In this document: piece after piece, positions 49,028 to 58,270 of the stretch
Layout of the letters: every line of letters starts with the position of its first letter
Position numbering within the stretch: the first letter of the stretch is position 1
Assembly (NCBI GenBank): GCA_964572885.1
Contig: CAZNFC010000001.1
Location: 1 to 63,054 of the forward strand
Reading direction: 5' to 3'
Source: UBA10107 sp964572885
GTDB taxonomy: Archaea > Nanobdellota > Nanobdellia > Woesearchaeales > UBA10107
Length of the DNA: 63,054 bases
Notes under the pieces: model-generated
Told to the model about the DNA's origin: nothing
Database searches by the model: none
Seen by the model: the letters and a program-made list of their open reading frames with translations, nothing else
Position numbers and translations under genes: made by a program

Positions 49028-50155
49028 ATGTCATTAGAAGAAATAAAAGCAAAGTTGAATCCGAAAATAATTGAAGAGATAGAGAACAATATTCCTAAAG
49101 GAACTTCTGCAGATAAAATAAAGAAAATATATGAAGAAATCGCTGTCGAATATGAATTGGCCAAAGTCGCTCCTGGAGAATCAGTCGGAATAATCTCAGC
49201 GGAATCAATTGGAGAACCAGGAACTCAGATGACATTGAATACATTCCACTTCGCAGGAGTTGCGGAAATGAACGTAACCATGGGATTGCCGAGAATAATA
49301 GAGATACTTGACGGAAGAAAGACAATAGAGACTCCTATGATGGAGATATATCTTAAAGAGCCTTACAAATCAGGAAAGAACATAAAAGAACTTGCTCTTC
49401 AGATAAAAGAGACAAGATTAAGCGAGATCGTGAAGGAATTTGTGATTGATCTTGCTGAAAATGCCGTTTCATTCATATTGGATGAAGAGAAAGTAAAGAT
49501 TTTAGGCAGTACTTCAGCATCCATCGCAAAGATGATCGAGAAATCGACAAAGATCCCTGTAAAGCAGAATGGAAAAGAGCTTACTGTTCCTGTAGCAAAC
49601 AAGGAAGCAGGAGTTAATGAAGTTTACAAATTGAAGGAGCAGCTGAGAACTGTATTCGTAGCAGGAATAAAAGGAATAACACAGGTCTTGCCTGTCAAAA
49701 GAGGAAATGAATTCGTAATCATAACGGCAGGAACAAATCTCAAGGTAATAATGGGACTTGAAGCTGTCGATACAGTAAGGACAAATTCAAATGATATATT
49801 TGAGATTTATGATGTCTTAGGTATTGAAGCTGCAAGAGCCGCAATAATAAATGAGATCTACAAGGTTCTTGAAAGCCAGGGATTAAATGTTGATGAGAGA
49901 CATATCATGTTGATTGCTGATATGATGACTGTTGACGGCTCTATAAAAGGAATAACAAGATACGGAATAATAGGAGAGAAATCTTCAGTGTTGGCAAGAG
50001 CCTCATTCGAGACTCCTATAAGACATATAATTAATGCTGCACTTATTGGAGAGAAAGATCCTTTGAATTCAGTAGTCGAGAACGTAATGATAAACCAGAT
50101 AATCCCTATCGGAACAGGATTGCCGAGAATAGTGATGAAAGGCAAGAAGGAATAA
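49028..50155 (+). CDS. rpoA2: RNA polymerase subunit A'' (Rpo1 C-terminal part)
   Basis: 375 residues from ATG 49028 (MSLEEIKAKLNPK); an earlier in-frame start at 49019 overlaps A'. Segments SVGIISAESIGEPGTQMTLN, FHFAGVAEMNVTMGLPRI and AALIGEKDPLNSVVENVMIN are A''. Completes the largest subunit. Confidence 0.95.
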   Translation: MSLEEIKAKLNPKIIEEIENNIPKGTSADKIKKIYEEIAVEYELAKVAPGESVGIISAESIGEPGTQMTLNTFHFAGVAEMNVTMGLPRIIEILDGRKTIETPMMEIYLKEPYKSGKNIKELALQIKETRLSEIVKEFVIDLAENAVSFILDEEKVKILGSTSASIAKMIEKSTKIPVKQNGKELTVPVANKEAGVNEVYKLKEQLRTVFVAGIKGITQVLPVKRGNEFVIITAGTNLKVIMGLEAVDTVRTNSNDIFEIYDVLGIEAARAAIINEIYKVLESQGLNVDERHIMLIADMMTVDGSIKGITRYGIIGEKSSVLARASFETPIRHIINAALIGEKDPLNSVVENVMINQIIPIGTGLPRIVMKGKKE

Positions 50156-50168
50156 AGGAGAAAACAAA

Positions 50169-50429
50169 ATGAGCTTAGCAGAACTTAAAAAATTAGTAGG
50201 AAACAAAAAATTGATAGTAGGTACAGACAGGACTTTGAAATTATTGAAGAAAGGAGAACTGAAAGAGATATTTGTTTCAGTGAATTGTCCTAAGAATGAC
50301 AAGGATACTTTGACTACTCAGGCAAAGATGTTTTCTGTGAAAGTTGATCAGCTTGAGATATCAAATGATGATTTAGGCGTCGTAGTCAAGAAACCTTTCT
50401 CTGTTTCTGTAGTTGCACTTCAAAAATGA
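50169..50429 (+). CDS. rpl30e: 50S ribosomal protein L30e
   Basis: 86 residues: ELKKLVGNKKLIVGTDRTLK, EIFVSVNCPKNDKDTL and DLGVVVKKPFSVSVVAL fit L30e/L7Ae-type proteins in the standard archaeal position after rpoA2. An AAGGAG ribosome site lies about 10 nt upstream. Its stop overlaps NusA's start by 4 nt. Confidence 0.92.
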   Translation: MSLAELKKLVGNKKLIVGTDRTLKLLKKGELKEIFVSVNCPKNDKDTLTTQAKMFSVKVDQLEISNDDLGVVVKKPFSVSVVALQK

Positions 50430-50845
50430 GTTCTAAAGTTGTTTTTGATGTTGACACTTTGAATCTTATGAGAGTTTTTGATAATGTCACTCATGCTTCT
50501 GTCAAGGACTGCATAGTTGAAGACGAGAGAATATTGTTTGTCGTCAATGAAGGCGAACTGATGAAAGCTTTAGGCAAAGGAGCCGTAAATATTAAAAGAT
50601 TATCTGAGATATTGAAGAAGAAGATAAAGATCGTTGAATTTTCTAATGATTTATTGAAGTTAGTCAAGAACTTCATAAATCCATTGAAAGCTGAGAATAT
50701 TACTGAACAGGATGGAGTTGTTGTGATAGAAAGCTCTGACACTAAAGTCAAAGGATTGCTGATTGGCCGCGCTGCAAAGAATCTGCGTAAATTAGAAGAA
50801 TACATAAGAAGATATCAACCAGTTAAAGAGATTAAAGTTGTTTAG
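50426..50845 (+). CDS. nusA: Archaeal NusA-like KH-domain protein
   Basis: 139 residues. Two KH-like segments: ILFVVNEGELMKALGKGAVN and GVVVIESSDTKVKGLLIGRA, KNLRKLEEYIRRYQPVKEIK. This is the archaeal NusA of about 140 residues, which follows L30e in the RNA polymerase operon. The ATG overlaps the L30e stop by 4 nt. Binds RNA and influences termination. Confidence 0.9.
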   Translation: MSSKVVFDVDTLNLMRVFDNVTHASVKDCIVEDERILFVVNEGELMKALGKGAVNIKRLSEILKKKIKIVEFSNDLLKLVKNFINPLKAENITEQDGVVVIESSDTKVKGLLIGRAAKNLRKLEEYIRRYQPVKEIKVV

Positions 50846-51315
50846 ATTAATCTGAATATTCCTTTGCAATTAGGAGAATTACCATTTAGTTTTCTAATTT
50901 GTGATTGACCAACGCCATCTCCTTCAATCCATATTTTATCTCCATAGATTTGTTGCGCATCGAATAATGCCTTATTGTGTTTTGTTATGCCAAGTGCTTC
51001 AGTAACAGCTGAAGGACCATCCAGTAATTTTTCGTCAAGAGTCACTCCCCTTATTGTAACACAAGATGGTTGCAATGGTTTTCCTGTCGCAATATCAAGC
51101 AGAAGCTTTCCGAATTTACTTGAGATTGATATCAGTCCAGGGGCGTAACTCGCGCCGATTGACGTCTTCTTAGAAGCTCCTTCATAAGCGGCAATCTCTG
51201 TTAATTGCAGTCTTAGTGCTTCATTCGGCATAGGATAAACTAGATATCTGCCCAATATGCCTTTAGCTACTTCGACAGAAGCCCTTGAGTAAAATTCTTG
51301 GTTTAGTTTTGGCAT
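50842..51315 (-). CDS. Short DNA-3-methyladenine glycosylase (AAG/MPG family), 157 aa
   Basis: FYSRASVEVAKGILGRYLVY, LTEIAAYEGASKKTS (equivalent of the ETEAY motif with the catalytic Glu: TEIAAYEG) and LDGPSAVTEALGITKHNKAL (normal: GPgrLtkALGI) fit the family. The middle usually has a long YVYFIYGMHYCLNVV segment; here it is shortened to LISISSKFGKLL, giving 157 residues versus about 190-200. Active-site function may be kept or changed. Convergent with NusA (4-nt overlap). Confidence 0.7.
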   Translation of the reverse strand: MPKLNQEFYSRASVEVAKGILGRYLVYPMPNEALRLQLTEIAAYEGASKKTSIGASYAPGLISISSKFGKLLLDIATGKPLQPSCVTIRGVTLDEKLLDGPSAVTEALGITKHNKALFDAQQIYGDKIWIEGDGVGQSQIRKLNGNSPNCKGIFRLI

Positions 51316-51349
51316 TTTGTTCGTTCAAATAATATCCAATATAAATAGT

Positions 51350-52978
51350 TTAGCTTTCAATGAAACCTCTAAGCAAGTCTTCAAGTTTTTCCTTTTCTGA
51401 TTTAATTGCATGTATTTGACTTAATCTTTCCCTGAATGCAAGAAACCCGCCATGATTTACTGCTATTGCATCACCTATGACACCATATCCTAGTCTTCTT
51501 AGTTCTAATCTACTAGGTAAATCTTGAAGATTATGTTTCTCCATTATGCTAACTACCTTTTGCGTAATATAATCAATATTTTTACTACTGCCCCTTGCCC
51601 ATTCTTCACCAAGTAATGTTCTGATTTCATAATATCCTCCAGGATATTGTGATATTGCAGAAGCTAATCCACTATATCCGAGTTTCACTAAAGATCTATG
51701 CGGTGGTAATTTTTCAAGATGATATTTCTCCATGGCCTCCTTTGAAATCTTTAAAATATAGTCCAATTTCCATTTTTTACCAATCGGTTCTTCTATTTTT
51801 ATCCGTAGTTCCTTCAATTTTTCTTTAAACTTAACATATCCGCCATGATATCTATTTATAGCTGCAACTAATCTTCCCTCACCAAGCGATTCCAATTTCC
51901 TTGCAGAACTTGGTAATGCATCCAATCCTTTTCTTTTAATTAATTGCATAATATACTGTATCACAGCTTCTTGGTTTTTCCAACCCATTATAGATCCCTT
52001 TGGACCAATTCTTAATTTCTTTTTTGCTTCCTGTGAGTTTTCTCCCAGAGACTCTCTGATTTTCTCGAATCCTCCGTGTTCTTCTATAATCGCAGCACGC
52101 AAAGATGATTCGCCTAATTTATCCAATTCCTCGCTGTTAGGTAATCTATCGAGATTATACTTAATTTTCAGTTCTCTAGCATACTCTAAAGTATAACTAA
52201 AATCAGTCCAATCTCTTACTTTTTCGCCTAATTTCTTTCTAAATTCAGTAATACCACCATGATGAGTCACAATATAATACAAGAATGATCCTTCCCCCAT
52301 CTTTTTAAGAGTCGCTGTGTTTGGTAAATATTCTAATTTATGTTTTTCCTTAAGTTTTCTAGCGTATTCTAAAGAATATGATAAATTCCTCCAATCTGGC
52401 TCTCCCAATCTTATCCTGAATTTATTAAATCCGCCATGATAATCTGAGATAGCATTGGCCAATCCGCTCTCTCCAATTGCACATAAACCGCCTTCAGAAG
52501 GCAAACAATCGAGATTATATCTATTTTTTAATCTTTCAGCATATTCAACTGCAAAATCTTCATTTTTCCACATACCACTTTCTTTTTTTAGTGGATCTTG
52601 TCCAAGTAATTTTCTGAATTTTTGGAAACCTCCTTGACGGTTAATTGCAGAGGCCAATCTACCGTGTCCCAACTTATCTAGTTTCTTCTGACTAGGTAAT
52701 TGAGTGAGTTTATTTAGATTCATCATAAGTTTAGCTTGTTCAATAGTATATTCTAAATCCCACTTTCCAACTGATGGCTCTTCTCCCAATCTTTTTCTAA
52801 ATTCCGTAAATCCTCCAGGAAGATTTGTAATTTTTAAACGTAAAGAACTCTCCCCCAGAGAAACAAATTTTCCATAAGTAGGTAATTGTTTAAAACCGTG
52901 TTTTTTCATTAATCCGATAGCTCTAGCCATTATATCGTCAATAGACTCTTGTTTTGAGCTTGAATTCTTTTCAACCAT
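51350..52978 (-). CDS. Eight-repeat helical protein, 542 aa
   Basis: Residues 30-535 hold eight repeats of about 60 residues each with consensus LPS..L..LG...L..AI...HGG...FR..LGE; examples LPSQKKLDKLGHGRLASAIN, LPNSEELDKLGESSLRAAII, LPSRLELRRLGYGVIGDAIA. Each repeat looks like a helix bundle with a GG turn. It starts 1 nt after the helicase gene and is thus coexpressed. No known domain recognised. A modular DNA/RNA-binding or protein-binding role is inferred from repetition and the Arg/Lys content. Confidence 0.7.
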   Translation of the reverse strand: MVEKNSSSKQESIDDIMARAIGLMKKHGFKQLPTYGKFVSLGESSLRLKITNLPGGFTEFRKRLGEEPSVGKWDLEYTIEQAKLMMNLNKLTQLPSQKKLDKLGHGRLASAINRQGGFQKFRKLLGQDPLKKESGMWKNEDFAVEYAERLKNRYNLDCLPSEGGLCAIGESGLANAISDYHGGFNKFRIRLGEPDWRNLSYSLEYARKLKEKHKLEYLPNTATLKKMGEGSFLYYIVTHHGGITEFRKKLGEKVRDWTDFSYTLEYARELKIKYNLDRLPNSEELDKLGESSLRAAIIEEHGGFEKIRESLGENSQEAKKKLRIGPKGSIMGWKNQEAVIQYIMQLIKRKGLDALPSSARKLESLGEGRLVAAINRYHGGYVKFKEKLKELRIKIEEPIGKKWKLDYILKISKEAMEKYHLEKLPPHRSLVKLGYSGLASAISQYPGGYYEIRTLLGEEWARGSSKNIDYITQKVVSIMEKHNLQDLPSRLELRRLGYGVIGDAIAVNHGGFLAFRERLSQIHAIKSEKEKLEDLLRGFIES

Positions 52979-52979
52979 T

Positions 52980-55900
52980 TTATTCCTCTACCTTTGCTCT
53001 TCTTTCGTCTTTTTTATTCAATCCAGGAATTTCTCCCGGGAGAGCAGGTCTCAATTTCTTTTCATCCTTGACTTTTCTCCTCTTTGCAAGTTCTCCACTT
53101 CTATCTAGTTTAACTTCTTCTGAAGTTCCTACACTCTCATCTGGAACAATTCTCTCAAACTGGAAATCTTCTGCTGGAACTTCAGCAGGGTTATCTTTTT
53201 TATTGGCTAATATGAAATGTGTATTTGTTAATTTGCTTGCATATGCAGAAGCATATCTTTCTCCTTTCTCTTGTTTCAGTCTGCTGAAGAATTCATCTCC
53301 GACTGCAAACCCTTCATGTTTTCTATTTAGAACTCTAAAACCAAGTCTCTCTAATCCAGAGTAGAAACTGTCACTAAACCTTCTGTTTTGCACTGCCAAT
53401 TCGAGTAATCCTTCTGGCTTCAATATTCTGCTTGATTCGAGTAGTGTTTTCTTGACATCTTCAGCGCTTCCAAGAAGAGTGATTGATTCGTTATCGACCA
53501 TGTCAAATGTTCCAGCTTTGAACGGACTTTTATCTCCGTTCATATTCGCAAGGACTTGATGAGGATTTTTTCCTCTCTTGAGCATTTCTTTTGATGTATC
53601 CCTGTCAACAATATAAGGAACTCTTAAGCCATATTTAGCCAAAACAGGTCTTAAATCCTGATAAGCAGAATAAAGTAAAGACGGTCCTGAACCTTCTGAT
53701 ACAATTTTCCCTGGGAATTTTATCTTCTTTGCTCTGTGTCTTCTAATTAAATCAATTATCTTTGCTCTATGTACAACAGGAACTGACAAATTTGGAAGGA
53801 CCTTATCATAAAATATTGCGAATTCCTCGTCATCCCAGCAATTAGGATCTTTTCCAATCCATTGATTTAATTTTTGTGCATCGGTTGTGTCATAATCATT
53901 TGGATTGTATGCAACACCGCTTCTTGAACTCCTGTGTCTTACTTTACTTACCAATGAATCAATATCCGTAATTTTAACTTCAGTTACATCTATTGATTTT
54001 CCACCTATTGTTCTTTTCCTTTCAGATTCCCATAAGAATGTACCTTCCTTATCCTTCAAGAACTGTTTTTCTTCGTCTGTAAGAGGATGACCATCCGTAG
54101 CCATCTTATTATAAACTTCTTTTTGTTTTACATAATCTCTTAACCCTTCATCAAGAGTGTTTTTCCCTCTTAGATAGACAACTTTGACTGTTTTCTTTTG
54201 TCCTTTCCTGATTAATCTTGACTCAGCCTGTTCCATGGTCTCTGGAGAATAATCTTCATCTAAGAATATTGCCCATGAAGCCGGTGTAAAATCAAGACTT
54301 TCTCCCCCTGTATCTGTTGTGCATATTATCCCATCAAGATTATCTTTCAGGTTATCAACTATTTTCTCCCTTCTTGTTGTTCCTGTTTTTCCGATCTCAG
54401 CATCAGGAACTGTCCCATCAATGACTCCTATTTTGAAATCCCTTCCGAATTTATCCTTTAATTCCTTGGAGATTGTTGCTTCCAACGAATCATCGAGACC
54501 TAACTTTTCAAATTCTTCTATTAGTCCTAACTTCTCATACTTCTCTTTTAATTCATCATGTTCCTTCTGCGTGACTCCCCTTCTGAACATGCTAGAGAAA
54601 ATAACGAATTTCTCCTTCTTTGCTATTGGACCGTTCTTGTCTGCAAGTATTTCTTCCAATCTTCTATATTTAGCAGAATTGTCTCTACCAAGCTTTCCTA
54701 TTAACCCAGCTTTCATCAATATCTCTGGGTCAACAAGTCTAGGATCCAACAGAGCTTTTCTTGCCTGAATCATTCCATTGGCAGGATTGAAATCAAGTAT
54801 GTGATCATATAATTTTCTTTGTACTTCATCTAATTCAAACGGCTCATTGAATTCTTTGGGTTCAACATGCTTAAGATTTTCATTGATATCTTCAGAAGTC
54901 CTTCTTATGGTCCTTTCATTAAACAAAGTATACAATGCTCTAGGACTACCCTTATGCGTCTCCCAGAATTTCTCAGGATTAGGACATCTATCTGAATTCA
55001 ATATGCTATATGTAACAGCATAATCTTCTCTGAAATCGTTTGGAATTGGAGAGCCAGATAACATGCATTTGTAGCCTGCTTTTCTAGCAAGAGCTTGTGC
55101 AGCTCTACTTATTGTTGGTTTGCCTCCTTTTGTTTCTTCTCTTTGACTTCTGATATGATGTGATTCATCGAATATTACATAATCAAAACCAAGGTCGATT
55201 AATGCTTCAACGAATAATTTCTTTTTTCCATTTGAAGGAACTTTTGCGAGCAGTTGCTCATAATTAATTATGACCCACTTCTTATCTTTAATATCTTCCA
55301 AAAAGTCTTCATCTTTCTTCTCTCCATTAATTACCGCAATATTTTGCTGTTCGACAAGATACCTTTCGTTTTCATTTCCAATCAATCCTTTTTTCCATGC
55401 CTTTTTTGCAGGATTAGGGCAGACAACCAAGGTTCTCCTGAATTCCTTTCCATCTTTCTTCATCTGCTTTTCAATTAAAGGTTGTGCCAGAATAGCGATG
55501 GCTGTTTTTCCTGTTCCGCAGCCGTCAAATATTCCAAATGCTCCTTCTCTGACCAAATGATACATTGCTATCCTTTGGTGTAACGATGGCAAGACACCTT
55601 TTTGTTTATTTTCTGGGTCTATGAAATTAGGGTTTACACATTCAGAAACAAATTCTGTATATCCAACATAATTGTCTCTTAATTCAGAATATACTTCACG
55701 TACTCTCGGGTCTTTTTCATTCTTTAGTGATTCTTCAAGTTTTCTTATTGCCTTTTTGCTGTCTTTCCTAAATAATGGGAATTTATCACGTTCTTCCCCC
55801 TTTCTGATTAAAGTGATGAGCATTCTCTGACGAGTTTCTTCTTCTGTTGTTTTAGGTTCGGGAAGTGATGCCAGTAATTCTCTCACTTGGTCAGGGATTA

Positions 55901-56408
55901 TGTCGTTATAATTTCTAGACCTATAATTGACAGTTGGTGAATGCCCTTTCCTGCTCGCAAATCCAGAATTCAGAACAACCTTGTATATTGTTTCATAATT
56001 TCCGCCAACTTTATCTCTTATTTCGGGATCAAAACAGAACATAGTATTTGCTATAAGATCCGCATCTCTTTCTTTATCGAAGCGATCTATGAGACTTAAG
56101 TAATCCTTCCCTGCTTTATCTCCAGCTTTTTTCAGGCCTTCTCTAAAATCATACATTATTTTTTGAGCTCCAGCTGGAGTGAGTTCATAGCTACCATCAA
56201 GCATAGCTCTTCTTTCAACTTGCTCTATTAATTCCTGTGGAATTTTTGAATTATTTCTTGGATCGACAACTTCTCTAGCTTGTTTTAATGCGAGCTCAAT
56301 TACTGCCTTTCTTTTTCTCAAGCTTTCTTGTTCTAGTTTTCTAGCGGTATCGCTACCAGAACTTGCCTTCTGTGCTACATAATGAGTAAAGTTTCTATAT
56401 CCTGACAT
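52980..56408 (-). CDS. SNF2-type helicase fused to a methyltransferase-like domain, 1142 aa
   Basis: Helicase motifs: Walker A GIFDGCGTGKTAIAIL near residue 292, DEAH-type DYVIFDESHHIRS near 412, MLSGSPIPNDF (motif III) and TDTGGESLDFTPASWAIFLD with EQAESRLIRKGQKK (V and VI). The arginine finger is visible. The C-terminal region holds a Rossmann-like methyltransferase fold: a possible loop GKIVSEGSGPSLLY near residue 910 and FDMVDNESITLLGSAED near 966 with SSRILKPEGLLELAVQ. The N-terminus is a helical 270-residue region. Next gene is the eight-repeat protein. May be a DNA-translocase that modifies DNA, perhaps a defence or chromatin-type system. Confidence 0.75.
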   Translation of the reverse strand: MSGYRNFTHYVAQKASSGSDTARKLEQESLRKRKAVIELALKQAREVVDPRNNSKIPQELIEQVERRAMLDGSYELTPAGAQKIMYDFREGLKKAGDKAGKDYLSLIDRFDKERDADLIANTMFCFDPEIRDKVGGNYETIYKVVLNSGFASRKGHSPTVNYRSRNYNDIIPDQVRELLASLPEPKTTEEETRQRMLITLIRKGEERDKFPLFRKDSKKAIRKLEESLKNEKDPRVREVYSELRDNYVGYTEFVSECVNPNFIDPENKQKGVLPSLHQRIAMYHLVREGAFGIFDGCGTGKTAIAILAQPLIEKQMKKDGKEFRRTLVVCPNPAKKAWKKGLIGNENERYLVEQQNIAVINGEKKDEDFLEDIKDKKWVIINYEQLLAKVPSNGKKKLFVEALIDLGFDYVIFDESHHIRSQREETKGGKPTISRAAQALARKAGYKCMLSGSPIPNDFREDYAVTYSILNSDRCPNPEKFWETHKGSPRALYTLFNERTIRRTSEDINENLKHVEPKEFNEPFELDEVQRKLYDHILDFNPANGMIQARKALLDPRLVDPEILMKAGLIGKLGRDNSAKYRRLEEILADKNGPIAKKEKFVIFSSMFRRGVTQKEHDELKEKYEKLGLIEEFEKLGLDDSLEATISKELKDKFGRDFKIGVIDGTVPDAEIGKTGTTRREKIVDNLKDNLDGIICTTDTGGESLDFTPASWAIFLDEDYSPETMEQAESRLIRKGQKKTVKVVYLRGKNTLDEGLRDYVKQKEVYNKMATDGHPLTDEEKQFLKDKEGTFLWESERKRTIGGKSIDVTEVKITDIDSLVSKVRHRSSRSGVAYNPNDYDTTDAQKLNQWIGKDPNCWDDEEFAIFYDKVLPNLSVPVVHRAKIIDLIRRHRAKKIKFPGKIVSEGSGPSLLYSAYQDLRPVLAKYGLRVPYIVDRDTSKEMLKRGKNPHQVLANMNGDKSPFKAGTFDMVDNESITLLGSAEDVKKTLLESSRILKPEGLLELAVQNRRFSDSFYSGLERLGFRVLNRKHEGFAVGDEFFSRLKQEKGERYASAYASKLTNTHFILANKKDNPAEVPAEDFQFERIVPDESVGTSEEVKLDRSGELAKRRKVKDEKKLRPALPGEIPGLNKKDERRAKVEE

Positions 56409-56569
56409 TTTATTTCCCCAGGAATCAACTCGAGGTTATTGTCTAGAACACCTATAATTCGTACTTACAAGGTTGAATATTAATCTTTCCTTATATCTTT
56501 TCTATATAGTAAATAATTAATCTAATTCACATAACAATCTTTATAAACCACTACAAAACAGGAATCTCT

Positions 56570-57007
56570 ATGGGTAAGAAAGCAAATGGGATAAGAGCTG
56601 CAAAAAAGCTTAGATCCAGAAGAGAAGATGCCAGATGGATGAAAAAGAAATACGTCCAGAGAGTTCTAAAATCAAAAGAAAGATATGATCCATTGGAAGG
56701 AGCTTCTCAGGCAAAAGGCATCGTATTAGAAAAAGTACAGGTAGAAGCAAAGCAGCCTAACTCAGCGATGAGAAAATGTGTTAAAGTTCAACTTATAAAA
56801 AACGGAAAACAAGTCACAGCATTCTGCACAGGAGACGGTGCGACAAAATTAATAGATGAGCATGATGAAGTTATTGTAGAACAGATTGGAGGAATCAAAG
56901 GAAGAGCTAAAGGAGATCTTCCTGGAATAAGATGGTGCGTAATCAAAGTAAATGACCAATCATTAGATGCATTAAGAAAAGGAAAGTTAGAGAAGGCAAG
57001 AAAGTAA
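56570..57007 (+). CDS. rps12: 30S ribosomal protein S12
   Basis: 145 residues. KVQVEAKQPNSAMRKCVKVQ and FCTGDGATKLIDEHDEVIVE are S12 signatures (archaeal/eukaryal S23 type). TATA box ctttataaacc (56538-56548) is about 25 nt before the start. Its stop is 1 nt before S7. Confidence 0.95.
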   Translation: MGKKANGIRAAKKLRSRREDARWMKKKYVQRVLKSKERYDPLEGASQAKGIVLEKVQVEAKQPNSAMRKCVKVQLIKNGKQVTAFCTGDGATKLIDEHDEVIVEQIGGIKGRAKGDLPGIRWCVIKVNDQSLDALRKGKLEKARK

Positions 57008-57008
57008 A

Positions 57009-57608
57009 ATGACTGAAGTAAAAGTATTCAACAGATGGGATGTAGAAGGGATTAAAGTTGTAGATCCAGGTTTACAATCTTACATTACGTTAGCTCCAAG
57101 ATTCCTTCCAAAGACAGGAGCAAAATATGCAAAGCAAAAATTCCACAAATCAAAGACATTCATCTTAGAACGTGTAATGAACAAGATAATGGTCGCTGGA
57201 CACAGAGCAAAGAAGCACAAGATAAGCTCAGGCCATAATTCAGGAAAATCACAGTTAGTCTCAAAGATAATGATAAAAGCACTGGAAATCATAGAAGCAA
57301 AGACAAAAAAGAATCCTTTACAGATACTTGTAACAGCGATAGAAAATGCAGCTCCAAGAGAAGAAATAATCGCAATAGAATACGGCGGAGCAAGATATCC
57401 TAAAGCAGTCGAATCTTCTCCTCAAAGAAGAGTGGATTTGGCTATAAGATTCATGACACAGGGAGCTTCGCAAAAAGCTTTCAATACAAAGAGAGCCATA
57501 CAGGAAACATTGGCTGAAGAGATACTTTCAGCTTCTTCGATGAACTCAGCCTCAAACGCAATTTCCAAGAAGAACGAATTGGAAAGACAAGCTGATTCAA
57601 GCAGATAA
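57009..57608 (+). CDS. rps7: 30S ribosomal protein S7
   Basis: 199 residues. GLQSYITLAPRFLPKTGAKY, IMIKALEIIEAKTKKNPLQI, and AVESSPQRRVDLAIRFMTQG with the C-terminal helical tail (NAISKKNELERQADSSR) fit archaeal S7. In operon with S12 (1 nt gap). Elongation factor genes usually following in archaea are absent here. Confidence 0.94.
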   Translation: MTEVKVFNRWDVEGIKVVDPGLQSYITLAPRFLPKTGAKYAKQKFHKSKTFILERVMNKIMVAGHRAKKHKISSGHNSGKSQLVSKIMIKALEIIEAKTKKNPLQILVTAIENAAPREEIIAIEYGGARYPKAVESSPQRRVDLAIRFMTQGASQKAFNTKRAIQETLAEEILSASSMNSASNAISKKNELERQADSSR

Positions 57609-57637
57609 AGTTAAATAGTTCTTATACATATTGAAAT

Positions 57638-57835
57638 ATGATGAGTCTAACAGATACTATTACTAAGCAACCAAAGTGGCCAAACCCCACTGTAGGAGAA
57701 TTTATTTTTGACCCGAAGGAAGGGGCACTTGTGTATACAGTTAGAGAACTTACTATTAATGTTCCTCCACCATTTACAGGCTTTAGAAAATTTTATGAAG
57801 AATTTATTGATTTTATTATTGGTTATGGACATTAA
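57638..57835 (+). CDS. Hypothetical protein, 65 aa
   Basis: 65 residues, soluble, Pro-rich: MMSLTDTITKQPKWPNPTVG, then ELTINVPPPFTGFRKFYEEF and IDFIIGYGH. A TATA-like stretch (agttaaatag) precedes the start. The frame may be real since nothing else lies in this stretch, but there is no family. Convergent with 57863-58186. Confidence 0.4.
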   Translation: MMSLTDTITKQPKWPNPTVGEFIFDPKEGALVYTVRELTINVPPPFTGFRKFYEEFIDFIIGYGH

Positions 57836-57862
57836 TTCTTTTACAAAATCAATATATAAAAT

Positions 57863-58186
57863 TTATTTTGAAATATTAGAACTTACATTCTTTTTAGCTG
57901 TTGAATTTGTAGGAACAGCCATTCCGCCAGTCTTTATCGAGAACTGCAGATCCCATAAATCTTTGACGCATTTCTGGTAGTCTGCCCTTACCTGATTAGC
58001 AGAATCAAGAAAATGCTGGAAATCTGGCTGAGGGATACAGTTCTGCTGAGGAGCCTTTCCGGGACCATTCTGGCCAATTACATAGCCTATGCCTGCAGCA
58101 ACTATCAATAGAATTACGAAAACAGCCGGATGAAGTCTTATCTTCTTCTTTCCTGTCTGCAACCTTAGACTTTCTGCCATAAACAT
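57863..58186 (-). CDS. Membrane-anchored hypothetical protein, 107 aa
   Basis: Basic N-terminus (MFMAESLRLQTGKKKIRL), one membrane helix (AVFVILLIVAAGIGYVIG), then an extracellular part with DFQHFLDSANQVRADYQKCV and Ser/Thr/Asn-rich end. One-pass membrane protein, outside domain helical. Not recognised. Confidence 0.55.
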   Translation of the reverse strand: MFMAESLRLQTGKKKIRLHPAVFVILLIVAAGIGYVIGQNGPGKAPQQNCIPQPDFQHFLDSANQVRADYQKCVKDLWDLQFSIKTGGMAVPTNSTAKKNVSSNISK

Positions 58187-58270
58187 TCGATTTTACAGCG
58201 ATATTTAAAGTTTGTGTACCATAGGAAGGTTTAAATATTAACTCTGATTTAATAACTATCGGGGGACAAC

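Noticed and set aside
51350..52978. TALE-like code in the eight-repeat protein
   Set aside because: The repeats are about 60 residues with no short hypervariable two-residue position, so a base-reading code cannot be claimed.
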